Source of the DNA: Fonsecaea monophora
Lineage: Eukaryota > Ascomycota > Eurotiomycetes > Chaetothyriales > Herpotrichiellaceae
DNA length: 64,000 nucleotides
Assembly (NCBI RefSeq): GCF_001642475.1
Contig: NW_019173939.1
Coordinates: 310,001 to 374,000 of the forward strand
Direction: 5' to 3'
The notes beneath the pieces were generated by a model. That model was not told where the DNA came from. It ran no database searches and saw only the letters and a program-made list of their open reading frames with translations. Shown here one piece after another: positions 44,761-55,299 of this stretch. Position numbers and translations under genes: made by a program. Positions within the stretch are counted from its first letter, which is position 1, and each line of letters opens with the position of its first letter.

Positions 44761-46149
44761 ATGGATCATATCTCGAACAATCGTTCCTACATGCAATACC
44801 AATCCTGTCCCCCGGGCGCCTTTGGTGGCGCCTCGTTTCCGTCCCAACTCACCAATTTCAGTCTGCACACATTCAATGGTGATGAAGAGCTCACACAAGG
44901 GCCAGATATTGTCAAAAATGTTCAGTTGCTGCTCGATGCAGGCCTGGACCTGCGCACAATTTTCAAACTGCGGCAAATCAAATATCGAAATGCCCTGAAC
45001 ATACTAGCCGACGCAGAAGACGACGAGCTTTGTGCCACGTGTGAACATGCTGGGCTTACGCAGCCCCGACAACTACCTCAGCAGATCAGAGGGCGACTGT
45101 CACAAGGCTCCTCTGTCTACCCTCACTCCCGAGTCCCCAGCCTGATTTCCGATCGATCCGGCCTCAGGTCTTCTGGCATCCTCAGCACACCTGTCCAAGA
45201 TCTTCCTCCCTCCAGACTTGGGTATGCGAGTGATATGTCACCCATGGCTGCGCAGTGGGCCTGGGGAGATGAGATGTCTTGTGTATCTACCAAGTGCACT
45301 CAGGACTCAACCATGGACTACTTGACAAGTGGCGAGGAACAACAGAGTTATCCACTGGATCCACCATGCGTCAATGATGTGGGCGCCGCTTACTCGCAGC
45401 GGCAGTATGGCTTTTCCGCAGCCATGCCAGCTAAAGTCGAGTTGGCTTTCCAGGCCCCGGCTGCAAATGGATCTATCCCACAGATTGGAGGTGAACAAGG
45501 CTTTGTATTCACAGAAACTGCGATTCGAGCCCCCTTTATCGCCGAACAAAACCCAACACGGGACCAGAACGGGGTGAAAAAGTCTAGATTTCCATGTCCA
45601 GTACAAGATTGTCAGAAGGATTTCTCCAGCCCCAAAGAATTTGCAAAACACTTGATCGGAGACCACGACAGGGACTCCAAGTTCAGCTGCAACCATCTCA
45701 ACTGCGCATTCTGGTCACATCGCCTCGCCTCCTGCAAAAGACACCACAGTAAGGCCCACAGCGATTGCCAAGTGACTAAGGATTGTACACACGTCAACCG
45801 CCTGAGAGTCAAGAAACACTGGGCCTGTGGCTTGTGCCTCAATTTGGAGGTTGGCGTGCATGAATTTGCCACCCACTACAAGAGCCACTTCGAATACGAC
45901 GACATCCAGAAGAGCGACATCCGCGTCTCCAACATCATCCGCAGCCTGCTCATGCAGGATGCCACCAAGGACAAATGGGAGAGGCTCAACGTTGACGGGT
46001 ACTATCCGCTGTCCTGGGATGGAAAAGACGTGGCAGAAATCCGCGAAGCACTCGAGTACGAAACCTACAGGGCGACCACTTTCGATGTGCCTGGTGTCGT
46101 CGATAGACTTCTTGAGGAGGTGATTGCTTGTGGCACCCACAGTGGGTGA
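44761..46149 (+). CDS. C2H2 zinc-finger protein, paralogue B
   Basis: Single exon, 462 residues. Fingers start at about residue 275: FPCPVQDCQKDFSSPKEF...H-x4-H and FSCNHLNCAFWSHRLASC...H-x4-H, then the irregular third module (CTHVNRLRVKKHWACGLCLNLEVGVHEFATHYKSHF). The downstream region SDIRVSNIIRSLLMQDATKDKWERL and IREALEYETYRATTFD aligns by eye with paralogue A, as does the N-terminal helix with GPDIVKNVQLLLDAG. The C-terminus is short and lacks the basic cluster of paralogue A. The stop falls soon after LLEEVIACG, and a missed last intron is possible. Probable transcription factor of unknown target; same strand, about 2.5 kb downstream of its paralogue. Confidence 0.78.
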   Translation: MDHISNNRSYMQYQSCPPGAFGGASFPSQLTNFSLHTFNGDEELTQGPDIVKNVQLLLDAGLDLRTIFKLRQIKYRNALNILADAEDDELCATCEHAGLTQPRQLPQQIRGRLSQGSSVYPHSRVPSLISDRSGLRSSGILSTPVQDLPPSRLGYASDMSPMAAQWAWGDEMSCVSTKCTQDSTMDYLTSGEEQQSYPLDPPCVNDVGAAYSQRQYGFSAAMPAKVELAFQAPAANGSIPQIGGEQGFVFTETAIRAPFIAEQNPTRDQNGVKKSRFPCPVQDCQKDFSSPKEFAKHLIGDHDRDSKFSCNHLNCAFWSHRLASCKRHHSKAHSDCQVTKDCTHVNRLRVKKHWACGLCLNLEVGVHEFATHYKSHFEYDDIQKSDIRVSNIIRSLLMQDATKDKWERLNVDGYYPLSWDGKDVAEIREALEYETYRATTFDVPGVVDRLLEEVIACGTHSG

Positions 46150-46559
46150 GGCTATGTCCCTGCGCTCCTCGACTATCGCCAGCAAAAGACAATGCCGTAC
46201 AGATGACATTGTTCACGAGTCCGTCCCTACCATTGTCATCTCCAGCCGCCTCTCGACGGATGTGGCCCCGGCCACTCAGCTTGATGACATTTATTTCTCC
46301 GTCTTCCCTTTCCACACCACTGTATTGCTAGCAGACCCTCTATTTCCTTTTAATCTGCTTGCCGATTCTATACCTGGCTCGCAAAGAGCTTTACAAAGAG
46401 ATACACTCCAAGCTGGATCTTGGAGAGAGAGAAAAAAAAAGAAGAGCTGATGGCCAACTGGTTATAGAAGGGGAGGACGGATTATACCCTGGTTGCTTGT
46501 TTCTTGTTTCTCGTGTGTTTTGTCCTGTATTATTACCACCACCCCCTTGTCCCACCGTC

Positions 46560-46612
46560 GTTATCATCACCATCACCATCATCATCATCACCACCACCAC
46601 CACCACGACGGC
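46560..46612. repeat. CAT/CAC trinucleotide run
   Basis: Mixed ATC/ACC tandem units in the 3' spacer of the second C2H2 gene. Confidence 0.9.
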
Positions 46613-46904
46613 TATCACCGACGGACATATTGTCTACTTACTATTCATGGTGTTTACTCATTCACCTTTTGCTATTCACTTGTATCCCCCCACCACCATC
46701 CCCTTTCCCATACCCATACCCACATCTCACACCGAAGCTCCAAAGATCCCTTCCCCTTCCCTTCCCCCTTCCCCTTCCCACTCGCCCTGAAAACCCCATG
46801 ACACCTAGGTTTTATTTCTGTTTCTGTTTGCAAACAGCGCGGTGTTTCTCAGGAGGTTCTTTGGTTCTCTGGTGGCCATGTATGTATCTACGTATTATGC
46901 GTTA

Positions 46905-46955
46905 TGCGTTATGTATGTATGTATGTATGTATGCGTGCGTGCCTGCATGCATGTA
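46905..46955. repeat. ATGT/GCGT tetranucleotide repeat
   Basis: Tandem ATGT units flanked by GCGTTAT and GCGTGCCTGCATGC words, non-coding. Confidence 0.85.
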
Positions 46956-47713
46956 TGGGAGTCGAGCGTCGTCGTGGGCCAGGAAGCCCTAGCCGGCCGG
47001 CCGGCCAGCTGGTTTTTTTAATCCATGACACTTGATGAATGATCCATGATCCATGATGAATGATACATATTACTTTCAAGCGATCTATCAGCAGACTAGT
47101 CAAGCGAGCTCTCGCTGGCTCTGTCTGGCTCTGGTTCTAGCTACATAGCTTGGTTCTCTGTCCTTGTCTGTCTTGTTTTTTTTTTTTCTCTTTCTTTCTT
47201 TCTTTCTTATGACTGACGCTGGTGGAGAAGAATTGAAGTGAATCAACTTCTTCCGTTTGTTGTGTGAGGGCTTGGTGCTTCTACAAGTATAAGCACAGGC
47301 ATGAGGACAAGGGGAGCAAGGAGCAAGCAGAAAAAGGAGAAGAAACCCCAGCCTCGACACTAGGTAGAGAGCGACAGGCTCTAAGAGATATCTACCTAGT
47401 AGAGTACACAGACAGACACATGAACATGACCTGTTCCTTGGTTTGGTCCATGAGCCATGGGACCTGGATACAAGGAGAATGAATGGATTGAGTGAACAAC
47501 GACACCGCGTTGAAGCTTTAAAGGGCTCAAGAGCCAAATGAAGAATGAAGGATGAAGGATGGTAATGGTACTACAATTAATGATTACTACAAGTACATCC
47601 GTATTAATACCTACAGTGTAGTACACTGTGCCCCTCCAGATTCCTTGCACTGGAACAAAGAGTATGAATGTAGGTCGCCGCCGCTACGGGTAATCTTCAA
47701 TTCCGTGGCCTCG

Positions 47714-47740
47714 GTGTGTGTGTGTGTGTGTCTGTGTGTG
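47714..47740. repeat. (GT)n microsatellite
   Basis: GT dinucleotide run interrupted once, non-coding. Confidence 0.9.
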
Positions 47741-47971
47741 AAAATGTGTAGAAGGGGTTTCACCCTTTTTGGAGAGGATGGGGGAGATGGGGACGGACAC
47801 CATGTTGCTGATCATTGCATCGACTTAGATCTTTCCACCCTTCTATGATTGCCTCGGCCAGGAGAGTCATGCGTCATCTATCAAACCATGGGCGTCTGGC
47901 AGAGGTGTTGAGGCCGTGATTTCACTTCTGGTCATGTCAACGAAATTGATATCGTGGTGGTTGAGTGTGAC

Positions 47972-49922
47972 TTATTTCTTATCCGAGCTTTCAGTGGGAC
48001 CTGGATCTGGCTCCGCGGCTCGCTGCTCCGCCGTGGTCGTTGAGGTCGAGTTTGGCTCCTGCATTGTTTCTCCTTCAGACGTCGGATGGGTTGGCTCCGC
48101 AGCGGTTTCACCAGAAAGTCCCGGCACTGTCGCGGGGGGTTCGCAAGAACTCGTACCAGACTGGCGTTCCGCTACTGAAGACAGAGGAGTTTGAGGCGCG
48201 GATTGCATCCCAACGCGGGGTTCGACGCGAGATCCAGAGCTTGAACCAGGTGTTGCGGGAGACTGAGGAGGACCAAGGTGTGACCTTATCCTCGTAGTAA
48301 GAGAGTCCAGTGGGTCTAAAGGATTGGGAACGAAGCCGTACGCCGGAGGCGGATTTGATCGAGGCCGTTGCTGTGAAGGTGGAGGCAGAGATTGCGGCGG
48401 AGGATAGTGGTACGCATGAGGGTGCGTTGCAGCCGGAGCACTTCCTGGGGCATGATTAGGGTACGAGAGACCGGGTTGCCCTGGTGGAGGATAAGGATAA
48501 GGGTATGGAGGAGGACCGTAGTTCCACTGCACAGAGTGGGAAGGGTGTTGGAACTGCGGGGGAGGGAAGTATGCATGAGGCGGAGGCGGTGGAGGAGGAG
48601 GTGGTCGAGGAGGATAAAGTGCGGCTGGAGCGGGAGGCAAAGGCCCCTGTTGTCCTTGATATTGTAGAGGAGTCAGTCGACCCGGCTCTGCCAGCCCTCT
48701 TTCCTGTCGTTGTTCGAGATCGCGAATTTTTTGCTCAGCTTGCTCTAGTCTAGCACGTAGCTCTAATTCGGTCGAAGATACTGGCGTCACTGTTTGGCTG
48801 CTGCTCTGTGGCATCGCAGGTGGCATCGTAGGTGGCGAAGCTGCCGTAGCGGCAAGGGGAGGTGGCGCTACAGGGGCCTCGCTCGCAACTGGGGCCTTCT
48901 TTCTGGAGCGTCGCTTTTCTTTCTGTGAGTCCGCAAGAGTCCAAGTAAATGTACCGGGGATCACTTTCTTCTTGCGGTTATTTCCGTCACCGGAGGTCGG
49001 AGTATTGGCGGAGTCGACTTTCACGGTCGGTGCTTCTGAGGTATTTGGCCCAGCTCTGTCTTCGTCAACCCTGCCAAGGAAATCAAACAAGGGTGCCAGA
49101 CTGTTCTCCCGGGGTAGCGTAGTCGACTCTTCGTCCACATGCGCGACCGGCTCGGCAGCAGGTTTCTTCGGTTTCGGCGCACTTGACTTTCTCCTTTTTG
49201 GTCTCACGAGCTTTTCAGGATGAAATATTTCCAGGAGACGTTTGCGTTTCGATCCATTCCGCGGATTTGGGGCTCGTTCTTCGAAGGTCTTGTGGAGGGG
49301 AATGTGCTTGTAATGAAGTTCCAGACTGTCCTTTGTCACGGAGAATTTGACAGAGATCAAGCCATGACAGTCGTACACCGGTTTGCGAACCTTGACACCG
49401 GCTTTCATCTTGGAAACGCCTTCATTAGCAGCGCGACCTTTGTTGAGAACCGAGTCGTTGCAATCTGGCGTCTGGTTAGTGATGGAAATCATGTGCCGCA
49501 AAGGAGAATTTTGTAGCAAGAGCTGCTTTCTAAGGCAACCTACAGTATGAAAATCTGCTCGCTTGATCCTCTCGACTGATCCAATGATTGTGGAAACTGT
49601 AACGATATCCATCTACGTTTTGACATGCTTCAACGAGGGTCTTGCTGATCCCTTTCTGCATGATTGCACGTTCCTTAGGGTCTTTGATCGTGTGCAGCGC
49701 ATCAACGACAGTTATTGCGGTCTTATTGAAAGGACTGTAGATGTATGGCGTCTTCTTATCGTTCAGATCTCCTTTGTTGGTTGCCTCCCTCGCAGCTACC
49801 ATGAATGCGGCAGTGACTGGAAAGTCAAACTCCAGCGTAGTGTGCTCGCGGTCAATGGCCGGATCTGCCAATTGCTGCTTGAGCGCGGCCTCGAGATCTT
49901 CCAGTCTTTGACAACTGATCAT
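47972..49922 (-). CDS. Conserved Pezizomycotina protein with Pro-rich C-terminus
   Basis: Two exons, 49922-49544 and 49464-47972, 623 residues. The splice pair GTAGGT...GCCAG joins FSY to YCNDS in frame. The N-terminal 220 residues look globular and conserved: FDFPVTAAFMVAAREATNKGD, YIYSPFNKTAITVVDALHTIKDPKERAIMQKGISKTLVEACQ, VDGYRYSFHNHWISREDQASRFSY, then YDCHGLISVKFS and LHYKHIPLHKTFEERAP. I know this arrangement only as an uncharacterised fungal protein; no named domain is evident. A Lys/Arg-rich nuclear-localisation-like segment follows (about 255-290), then a coiled-coil stretch (ELRARLEQAEQKIRDLEQRQE) and a Pro/Tyr/Gln-rich tail with ten consecutive Pro. It may act in the nucleus as a scaffold or regulator (inference). 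An upstream coding exon cannot be excluded. Confidence 0.8.
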
Positions 49923-50449
49923 TATCGACTTTGCCAATGGATCTTTTGCATGACGACCCTACCGATCCTATTAGACCGGACTGATTTGGCCGAGCCCGAT
50001 ACCGGGGGTCACGTCGATGGTAACGACATCTCAGCCTGGACCACTTACGCGTGGGCGCCTGGGGCGCATTTTGCCATTGCTGCCCGGCACCATGCCGACT
50101 ACACCATGTGAAGCATCTTCGCAGGTGTTGTCTGTATTACCTTCCTGCGACTGGTGCGATTCGGTAGGAGTATCTTCCGGCGGACCAAGGGTCTCTGGTG
50201 TTTCCATCGTGATGATGGGCTGTACAGTACCGTGTACCGTGGATGATGGGGGGCATGAATTAAGTGTCTTTTGCAAGGCAGAATGAGACAAGTTGGAGAG
50301 ATCGCGAGGATTTCCCTGATTCGAAAAACCCCTGCCAAGACCGTCGTTTGATTGTGGTCATTGGCTCTTTTTCTCACCGCATTGGACATGTACCTATTCG
50401 TTATTATGTACCACTGCGGTCACAACCTCCCCATTTCAAACACCTCTTT
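49923..50449. promoter_or_regulatory. Bidirectional promoter region
   Basis: 527 bp between the divergent starts of the conserved Pro-rich protein gene (minus, 49922) and guanylate kinase (plus, 50450). No gene is seen inside. Confidence 0.5.
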
Positions 50450-51187
50450 ATGTTGAGGAGGGTGATTTCTGTACTGCCGAGGCCCCAGATCCACTCAGAG
50501 CACATATCGAGATCCTTCTTCCAATATACACATCGTGGTGTGGCAATGTCTACCTCTGCGCCCTCAGGCGAGCCCCGGCCCATTGTAATCTCTGGGCCCT
50601 CGGGCACTGGCAAAAGTACTCTGCTAAAGCGACTGTTTGCGAAACATCCCGACCTCTTCGGCTTCAGTGTTTCACATACCACTCGAAAGCCCCGACCAGG
50701 CGAGGAAGATGGCGTCCACTACCACTTCATAACCCCCGAAAAGTTCGAGTCAATGATTGCAGACAATGCATTTGAGGAACATGCGAAATTTGGTGGGAAC
50801 TACTACGGCTCCTCGAAGAAGGCTGTTCAAGACGTCGCCGAAGGGAAAGGCAAGAGCATTGATGGCAGCACAGCTCCCGGCAAGAGAATATGTATCTTTG
50901 ACATCGAGATGGAAGGCGTCAAGCAGTTGAAGAAGAGCAAGTTGAACCCAAGGATATGCTTCATTCAACCGCCCAGTATTGAGGTTCTGGAGCAGAGACT
51001 TCGAGGCCGTGGCGATACGACCGACGATGCAATCCAAAAGCGTCTAGCTCAGGCCAGACATGAGATCGAGTATTGTAAGACCGAGGGCAAAAACGACAAG
51101 GTCATCATCAACGACGATCTGGATGCCACGTTCCAGGAACTTGACGAATGGGTGATGAAAGAACTTGGTACAGAAGCCTCGGGTTGA
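50450..51187 (+). CDS. GUK1: Guanylate kinase
   Basis: Single exon. The ATG at 50450 gives 245 residues and the ATG at 50546 gives 213, the usual length of cytosolic fungal guanylate kinase. The enzyme converts GMP to GDP with ATP. In the short form the P-loop GPSGTGKST lies at residues 17-25, followed by the GMP-binding segment SHTTRKPRPGEEDGVHYHF, then EFFEEHAKF-like NAFEEHAKFGGNYYG and the LID region RLRGRGDTTDDAIQKRL. The extra 32 residues of the long form are rich in Arg and Ser with only one acid and read like a mitochondrial presequence. The first ATG has a poor -3 base (T) and the second a better one (G), which would favour leaky scanning. The start is therefore ambiguous, and both forms may be made. 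Confidence 0.93.
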   Translation: MLRRVISVLPRPQIHSEHISRSFFQYTHRGVAMSTSAPSGEPRPIVISGPSGTGKSTLLKRLFAKHPDLFGFSVSHTTRKPRPGEEDGVHYHFITPEKFESMIADNAFEEHAKFGGNYYGSSKKAVQDVAEGKGKSIDGSTAPGKRICIFDIEMEGVKQLKKSKLNPRICFIQPPSIEVLEQRLRGRGDTTDDAIQKRLAQARHEIEYCKTEGKNDKVIINDDLDATFQELDEWVMKELGTEASG

Positions 51188-51449
51188 TTCACCAAGCAGC
51201 AATGGTGCGAAAATAGAATATCGGTGCGCGGAGTTACGGTCCAGAAATTACGGCGATGAACAATCATGAGAATTACTTTATACCCCAGCTCAAAGACGAA
51301 AGGCCCGCTCTCTGCATAGACGCTACATTAGAATAAAGTTTCAGGCGACAAGAAAAGGATATGGCAATCGCTCAAGCTCAACCATTGCTTTTGTCAAATC
51401 CATCCCCATCCCCATCCCCTTGCTTGACTGCTTCATATGTGCAAATCTC

Positions 51450-52642
51450 CTAATATCCGTTCATGGTCACGCGCTGCGAACCCCTGCTCAATTCACGGTC
51501 AGCAGCAGGGCTGATTGGTCTGCTGCCAGCCATGCCACTTGCAGCACTGCTCTCCTTCAGTGCCAACAATTGTTTGGCTCTAAAGGTCTCGTAGTGGATC
51601 TGGCTGGTGGTCTCGATGAGGTCTTGGAGGTGAGTTCGGGTAAGGAAGTTCCGAAGGTACACGAATTCGCAGTGGTTCTCATCCTCGACGTTGATGATGC
51701 CCCATTTGTTTTGTCGACCGCGAACTTGCTTGCCATTAACAATGATTGACTTCTCACTGCCGACAACTGCAAAGGGGATAATGTCCTTAATGGTGGCATT
51801 GGTTGCTCTTTCCTCATCGTCCAGCTCTTCATTGTCATACGGATACATCTTGAGGTTATGGAAAGCAAACTCCTCCTTGATCCGCTCCTTGAACGCCCTG
51901 CGCTCTTCAAGTGTGAGGGAATCGGCTTTCGCAATGACAGGAACCACATTGACGACATCGGAGAGTTTCTTTAGAACCACAATGTCAATCGGCTTCAGAG
52001 CATGGCCGGAGGGTTGGATGAAGAAGAGGCAACAGTGGATGCGGGTGTCTTGAATGTAGCGTTCTCGCTGGGCGGTGAGTTCTTTTCGCAGGTACGCAGA
52101 GTGTTGGTCTTTGATGTATTTCACAATAGGATCCCAGCTATACAACAGTCAGTCCCACGGTTCAAAGCCATCGCCAAACATGACAATTTCGCAACACCTA
52201 CCAGCGATCGTTGTTAACCAGATCACCATAGCCAGGGGTGTCGACAATGTTCAGCCGTAGTCTCACACCATTCTCTTCAATGACTACAGAAGTGGTCAGT
52301 GACACGTTTCCACACACCTAAGGGACGATTAACTGACTGTGCGACACGGTCTGGATTTCAGTAGTGGAGCGTGTTGGTTCATCGGGTCGAAGTCGGCCTT
52401 TAGAATCTATGAGGTGGCTCGCGAAGATCGTGTTGATAAGGGTCGATTTTCCGAGTCCAGTCTGGCCTGAATAGAGTGAGTGTTTGAGCCTCAGAGAATG
52501 TTTTCAGAGCCATACCAACACAGATGACGTTGAATTGGAAACCTCTCTTCAACAACTTCTTCTCAATTTGTTGGGTGATAGAGTCGAAGCCCACATGTGA
52601 ACGTGGGAACACCGCGTTCGGTTGGTTCATAGCCATGGTCAT
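51450..52642 (-). CDS. aspD: Septin, Cdc10/AspD type
   Basis: Four exons: 52642-52516, 52466-52338, 52283-52202, 52137-51450, 341 residues. Septins form hetero-oligomeric GTP-binding filaments at septa, hyphal tips and branch points. The N-terminal polybasic/phosphoinositide-binding part VGFDSITQQIEKKLLKRGFQFN is followed by the P-loop GQTGLGKST (about 43-51), the DTPG switch, VIAKADSLT (G4) and the septin unique element near YLRNFLTRTHLQDLIETTSQIHYE. The protein ends without a C-terminal coiled coil, which singles out the Cdc10 class (A. nidulans AspD) from Cdc3, Cdc11 and Cdc12. The DRC-WDPIVKYIK junction is intact. It converges with GUK1 (263 bp apart) and diverges from the bL32m gene. Confidence 0.95.
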
Positions 52643-53038
52643 CGTGTCTGTTCGATGATGTAGAGATCAAGGATATCAATGCGATGAACGAGACAAGTTT
52701 GTGTTAACACACAGTTGAAGACAATAGAATCGCAGGATATGGCTTGTGCACGAGAAAAGAAGGAGTTGCGACTGCCTGCGACGAAACAATTTCCCCAGAC
52801 GATCTTGCCAGCATTGAAAGAAGGACCCCCTTTTTGTCTCGTGCCAAGGGACAAGGGGCGTTCACTTTAAGAAAGCTAAACAGTGGCGTACGATCCGTGC
52901 GCTGCTTTATTGGGTGTCCCTGACTAGCCATTTTCTAACTGTGAAAAGCTAGCGCGCTGGATACGAAGCTCGTTGCAGAAAGATTCTTAAGAACATTGTT
53001 CCACATAGCTCATTGGAAGGAGTAGCAACGCTGCAAAC
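52643..53038. promoter_or_regulatory. Bidirectional promoter region
   Basis: 396 bp separate the septin start (minus) from the bL32m start (plus). It contains ATTGG (CCAAT on the minus strand) words near 52910 and 53010. Confidence 0.5.
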
Positions 53039-53502
53039 ATGGCACTGGCTGCTGCATTGAGCGGCTCTCAATTGTCACAAGTCGCCCTGCGGAGAAGTCC
53101 AGCTGTACTTTCCGTGTCGATACAATCATGGCCATTCTCTAACATCCTCTCCGCATCCGTCGCAATACCCTCAATCGCAACACGCATCCCTGGCTTCCTC
53201 TCAGACATCTGGGAGGGGATCTTGAGGGCAGTGCCAAAGAAAAAGACGTCACATATGAAAAAGAGGCATCGACAACTCGCGGGAAAAGCTTTGAAGGATG
53301 TAAAAGCAGTCAATCAATGCCCCGGCTGCGGGAGACCCAAAAAGGCCCATACGTTGTGCCCATATTGTGTTGCGGGTCAGTATAATATACATGAATATAG
53401 TCACTCACGCTGATTGAGGCTGCAGAGATCTATGAGAGTTGGAAACACCGAGATGCAGAAGCGAGCGGAACAGCCAAGTCAACGGAGGGAGCCAAAAGTT
53501 GA
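53039..53502 (+). CDS. MRPL32: Mitochondrial large-subunit ribosomal protein bL32m
   Basis: Two exons, 53039-53375 and 53426-53502, 137 residues. The N-terminal 65 residues are a mitochondrial presequence rich in Ala, Ser, Leu and Arg. The mature part starts near AVPKKKTSHMKKRHRQL, the bL32 hallmark, and has the zinc-binding CPGCG...CPYC pair. The intron (GTCAGT...TGCAG, 50 nt) falls after CPYCVA. Without splicing the frame would end about 12 residues later with an unrelated tail; splicing gives EIYESWKHRDAEA, which fits the family C-terminus. In yeast, maturation of MrpL32 by the m-AAA protease licenses mitochondrial ribosome assembly, so cleavage near the KKK motif would be expected here too. 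Confidence 0.92.
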
Positions 53503-54145
53503 GAGACTGAAACACATCTTCCGGACGGAGAGAGGAGGACAATGCATATTATACAAAGGGATCTGCTGAGGCAAATATACCACTGGCTCTTTATTGCCGC
53601 GGAGGGACAGTGTCCCAGATCCTGAGGTGCATTATTACATCGTCTTCCTTCCCATGACTTCCCGACGAGATGCCACCAAGGACGTACCATTGATGTGTAT
53701 AGCATCAGGCGATGGATATTCACAACGACTTGGGCAACCAAACAGAAGTATAGGTCAAGCGGGATGAAGATCGACCAAAGCGGAACACGACCCAGGCACA
53801 GTGCGCATCGTCTGTCAGTCGGGAGACCCTAGAGATGGCGTTTATCGGAGCCCAGGTGATTGAGACATGGTTCAGGATGATTCTAGCACTTGGGTATGTG
53901 CAGTCTCGGTGAAGGAATAAGGGCTATCTGGCCTGTGTGCACCCTGTCACACTGTTCAACAATAAATTGGAGGGGTGCGGAGCATTGTAAAACTACGTCA
54001 TTTCAAATATAATTTGTACCGCAGCCAAAACGGAAGCCAATCCAGTCTGCTTCATCCGATTCACATAGGTTCGACGCTCTTGCCCATATTATCCCGATTG
54101 GCTTGTCTCACTCAGCCTGCCGTATAATGTATCGACGCAGTCGAC
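53503..54145. other. Intergenic region
   Basis: 643 bp between bL32m and SKI8, both plus strand. No gene seen. Confidence 0.45.
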
Positions 54146-55299
54146 ATGGTCTGTAACCCACTTGTGTCTGTATATGCGGTCGCGGTGACTGACATAGCCT
54201 CAGTCGAAACAATATCTCGCTCTCCATTCGATCGATGAAGGTAATGGCAACCTCCACAACACGTTCTTATTCTGCAACCAAGTTAACATTGTGCAGCCCA
54301 TACCACAGATATCTTTGCCCTCGCTGTAAACCAAACGCAAATCCTTACAGGTTCGGGCGAGAACTCGATCAAAATCTATTCTGCCACCGAGGAAGGCTTT
54401 CCCATTGCTCAGATTCTCAAGGACGCCCATAAAATCGGGTGTCACCATATCAGCACAGACCGCAGCACCGGCACGAGAGCTGTCAGTGTTGGCTTTGGAG
54501 GTGAGGTCAGAATATGGAAATACGAGGAGGGCAAGTGGCAGGACGATGGAGCATTCGACGTCGGGTCGAAGAAGAAAACAGGAGAGATTTGGGCGGTGTC
54601 TTTGTCCTCTGACGGAAAGTTTGTCGCTGGCACAACCCACGATGGGCGAGTGAATGTATGGGATCTAGTAAGTCGGGAGAAGATCCGAGAATTCGAGACT
54701 AAGGGGAGTTTTGGGATGTCTGTGGACGTGGTAAGAATCCCCTTCATCTACCGAGCGTGGCGTTGACCGGTCAATGGAGAATACACTGACACTTCCCGTT
54801 TTTCTTGAGAAAACAGTCGCCTGATGGCCGATTCATAGCCAGTGGCCACGAGTCCGGAGCGATCTACCTGTTCTCTACGGCTACGTCTCGCCTACTGCAC
54901 TCACTCCCCGGACTCATCAAACCCGTCCGCGCCGTCAAGTTTTCTCCTGGATCTACTCTTCTTGCAGCAGCTGGCGACGCACGAATAATCTCCCTTTACG
55001 ATCCCACTTCAGGCGAGCAAATTGCCAACCTTAGTGGCCATGCAGCTTGGATCACAGATCTTGATTGGAATCACAGCGGCCAGTATGTCTTGAGCGGGAG
55101 TCTGGATGGCAAGGTCAAGGTGTGGGATATCGAGCGGAGGGCTTGTGTTGCGACACACGGCGAGAGTGAAAAGGGTCTGTGGTGTGTCAAGTGGCAACCT
55201 AAGGGTGAGACCAGTGTTCAGCGACAGAAGGCTGAGAGGTTTGTCACTGTGGGGAGCAACAAGGCCGTTGCTATCTACCGGGAGGCTACCGGTGGATGA
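54146..55299 (+). CDS. SKI8: WD40 protein Ski8/Rec14 (Ski complex)
   Basis: Four exons: 54146-54148, 54204-54240, 54297-54730, 54817-55299, 318 residues. The first coding exon is just the ATG, followed directly by GTCTGT. The next exon reads SKQYLALHSIDEAHTTDIF, which matches the N-terminus of fungal Ski8 with its initiator Met missing, so an intron right after ATG is the best model. The beta-propeller has recognisable WD units: NSIKIYSATEEG, GGEVRIWKYEEG, DGRVNVWDLVSRE, GAIYLFSTATSR, ARIISLYDPTSGE, DGKVKVWDIERR. Ski8 forms the cytosolic Ski2-Ski3-Ski8 complex that feeds mRNA to the exosome and also acts in meiotic recombination (Rec14). Length about 320 is typical of the fungal protein. Confidence 0.88.

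Larger units (their letters stand above)
46150..47971. other. Microsatellite-rich convergent spacer
   Basis: 1.8 kb between the plus-strand C2H2 gene and the minus-strand gene ending at 47972. It holds CAT/CAC, ATGT, CTTT and GT repeats, a CCGGCCGGCCGGCC palindrome near 46993, and two TACAAGTA octamers (47282, 47588). No gene. Confidence 0.55.

Noticed and set aside
50264..50449. Upstream extension of the guanylate kinase frame
   Set aside because: No ATG before 50450; the open stretch is promoter sequence.
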